Positions 62,176 to 64,000 of a DNA stretch of 64,000 nucleotides are shown in pieces (position 1 is the first letter of the stretch; every line of letters begins with the position of its first letter). Both the position numbers and the translations under genes were made by a program. The stretch comes from Taenia hydatigena. Its lineage: Eukaryota > Platyhelminthes > Cestoda > Cyclophyllidea > Taeniidae. Under the pieces are notes generated by a model that was not told the origin of the DNA, did not search any database, and saw only the letters and a program-made list of their open reading frames with translations. The stretch is from NCBI GenBank assembly GCA_036345935.2, contig JADWOT020000004.1:18593423-18657422 (forward strand), in the 5' to 3' direction.

Positions 62176-63015
62176 TGTAGCATCCTGAGGATCTCTCAAA
62201 GGCAGAAGAAGGTGGAATGCTAGAGTGGAATATACATACCTAATAGACAGAGAGAAATATGCCGCTGGCATGGCCCAGGGGCCAGCCTACGCAGCTAGGG
62301 CAATATGGCCACCTCTGTGACCCTGACCAAAACCTACAGTCAAAAAAAACATAGTGTTGCATCGTCCCTCTCCTCATTCGAGCGTCGTCCGCGACGCGCC
62401 CCTTGGCAGACGTCCCGCGTCAGCCATCACAACGTAATCAGTGTCGCAAGAAGCAACCACGAGCTAACCATGCCAGTCGCCGACATTCGACGCGATTGAG
62501 GTGATGCTTGACACCAACGTCAGTGATCCCTCTTAGCAGTTCGGTTGGGCTTGGAGTTTGGTCGGGCTTGGGAAACAAAGTTCAGAATAAGTGGCTCTGC
62601 CGACCATCAGTATGTCCGTGGGGAGCACGTTAGCCCACCCATCTCCTTAGGTAAGTATATTGGAGGTAATCTTTGGAACAAAACCATTTCAGGTAGTCCA
62701 TGGTTAGTGTCGCTTCAGTTGTGGATAGCTTTTTTGCAAGAGATGGGATGGGTAGATGCGGAAGGCGGACGTCGTACTCAGCCGTTCCGTTATGGGTTGT
62801 CAGAGATACTCTTATCTACTGCTACCAGTGAAGCGTCTTGAGGCTATTTTGAGGGCAAAAAAAGGCAAAATATCAGGGCAGAATATATATATTCAACAGG
62901 CAGTGGAAAAATGAGCTGCTGGCTTGGCTCAGAGGCCAGCCTATGGAGCTAGGGCAATATGGCCATCTCTGTGACCCTGATCGAACCCGGCAGTACAAAC
63001 ATACAAAGTAATACA
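62176..63015 (+). mobile_element. LTR-flanked short non-autonomous element, copy with perfect TSD
   Basis: An 840-bp copy. The left terminal repeat is about 62176-62376, beginning TGTAGCATCCTGAGG. The interior is about 62377-62834. The right terminal repeat is about 62835-63015, ending AAGTAATACA. TAAGA at 62171-62175 is repeated at 63016-63020. It is the best-preserved member for defining the family, together with 11761-12625. No gag, protease, reverse transcriptase or integrase sequence is present. Confidence 0.85.
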
Positions 63016-63020
63016 TAAGA

Positions 63021-64000
63021 GTTTATGCATGTCTTGAGGTGTACTGCGTGGTACGGCTGATAAATACAAATTTATGAAACAAAAGTAGGGGATCTGTCGC
63101 TCACTGATTAAGCGCTTATTGCATGAGTGGCAGATAATGACAATTTTAAATATCTACCTTTCCCCACGCTAAGGAGACTTTATACAATTTGGATCTTACA
63201 AGCTTTTAAAAGACTAAAGAACAAACGATGTCCTACACTCATATCCAACACAATCGACTCCTATACAAGATCGATGAAATTCAAACAGATGGATCGTTAA
63301 GTAGTATTTAAAATAAAGGACGCAGAAGAACAGTTAAAGAATGATTCCCATTTTGTGAATAGCGAGTTAGATATTCGTTGAATTTGCTCTTTACTGTTAT
63401 TCAATGTTGAATAAGCCAAGTCAACATGAACATCATGTAACCACTCAAAAATTAAGCAAAACTCTAAAGAAATTAAAGCAAACGACTTCCCACATTAGAG
63501 GTAGTTTTAAATAGAGTGTCATATTTTTGCAGATAATAATGCACTGCTACCGGCTCAAAAATACGAAAGATGCGTGGATACCAGATGACATCCTTTGCTT
63601 TTTATTAAAGTAAGATAACTCCTGAGCGCCAAAAACATACTTTTTCTCTCCGACGTGGACGTTATGCCAATATACCCTTCCGTTTGGTGGTAATCCGCAC
63701 TGTGGTACCTGCGTGCGCAAAAGTAAATACAGTTTGAGCAATCGGCTTTAACACGTTTTACTCTGTGACAAAACCTACGCCGTTTATCCTTTGACTTGTG
63801 ATGATCATTAAAGGACCTCAATTTCTCATCTTTTTAGCTTTGCTCAATGGAATTAAATAAAATAAGCTTTTGTTGCGCATTAGCTGTTTAACTTTCGGTT
63901 TTGGTGTCAAACCACTAAGGGCTCTACTACTGCACTTTTGCTGGCTGGGCCGGCCTTTGAGCCAGGCCGGTATCCCTACATGTCACATCCATGTAGCCTG
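63021..64000. other. Intergenic, nothing recognised
   Basis: AT-rich sequence with short frames only. At the very edge CTACATG and CATGTAG (63976-63996) can form a 7-bp hairpin next to GGCCGG-rich sequence, possibly the start of another repeat. Confidence 0.4.

Overview
This window is animal nuclear DNA. The genes have GT-AG introns and there is no bacterial operon structure. Small introns of 29-43 nt sit at the 5' ends of several genes, and splice-acceptor signals lie 5-7 nt before some start codons. A divergent family-31-type glycosyltransferase is locally duplicated. Together these fit a parasitic flatworm, most probably a tapeworm. The phylum is an inference; no marker in the window proves it.

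Layout: (1) 1-10.7 kb is a glycosyltransferase locus. It holds a partial paralogue on the minus strand at the left edge and a complete two-exon gene on the plus strand (7419-8996). It also holds a near-perfect inverted repeat (arms 4355-6535 and 8514-10694) that carries a second, 5'-truncated copy of the catalytic half. (2) 14.8-15.6 kb is ribosomal protein L24 (minus). (3) 15.6-28.4 kb is gene-poor, with LTR-bearing repeats and two unidentified candidate exons. (4) 28.4-44.8 kb on the plus strand holds elongin C, then an eight-exon BTBD10/KCTD20-type BTB protein with a large insertion inside its BTB domain. (5) 48.3-61.8 kb on the minus strand holds three co-directional genes, in transcription order ARL2BP, TTLL12 and ATRAID. 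Each has an AG acceptor immediately before its ATG, which suggests spliced-leader trans-splicing. (6) Throughout there are short (about 0.85-1 kb) non-coding elements flanked by direct LTR-like repeats (TGTAG...TTACA), two of them with perfect 5-bp target-site duplications. They behave like non-autonomous terminal-repeat retrotransposons in miniature.

Functionally, the genes are mostly unrelated housekeeping genes: translation (RPL24), ubiquitin ligase/transcription (ELOC), Akt/PP2A-type signalling (BTBD10 family), ARL2/cilia (ARL2BP), a tubulin-ligase-like protein (TTLL12) and an endolysosomal membrane protein (ATRAID). The glycosyltransferases probably act in the Golgi on surface or secreted glycans. 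Exon boundaries were worked out by hand from reading frame, splice consensus and remembered family sequence; total coding lengths are divisible by three for all six assembled multi-exon housekeeping genes and for the complete glycosyltransferase.
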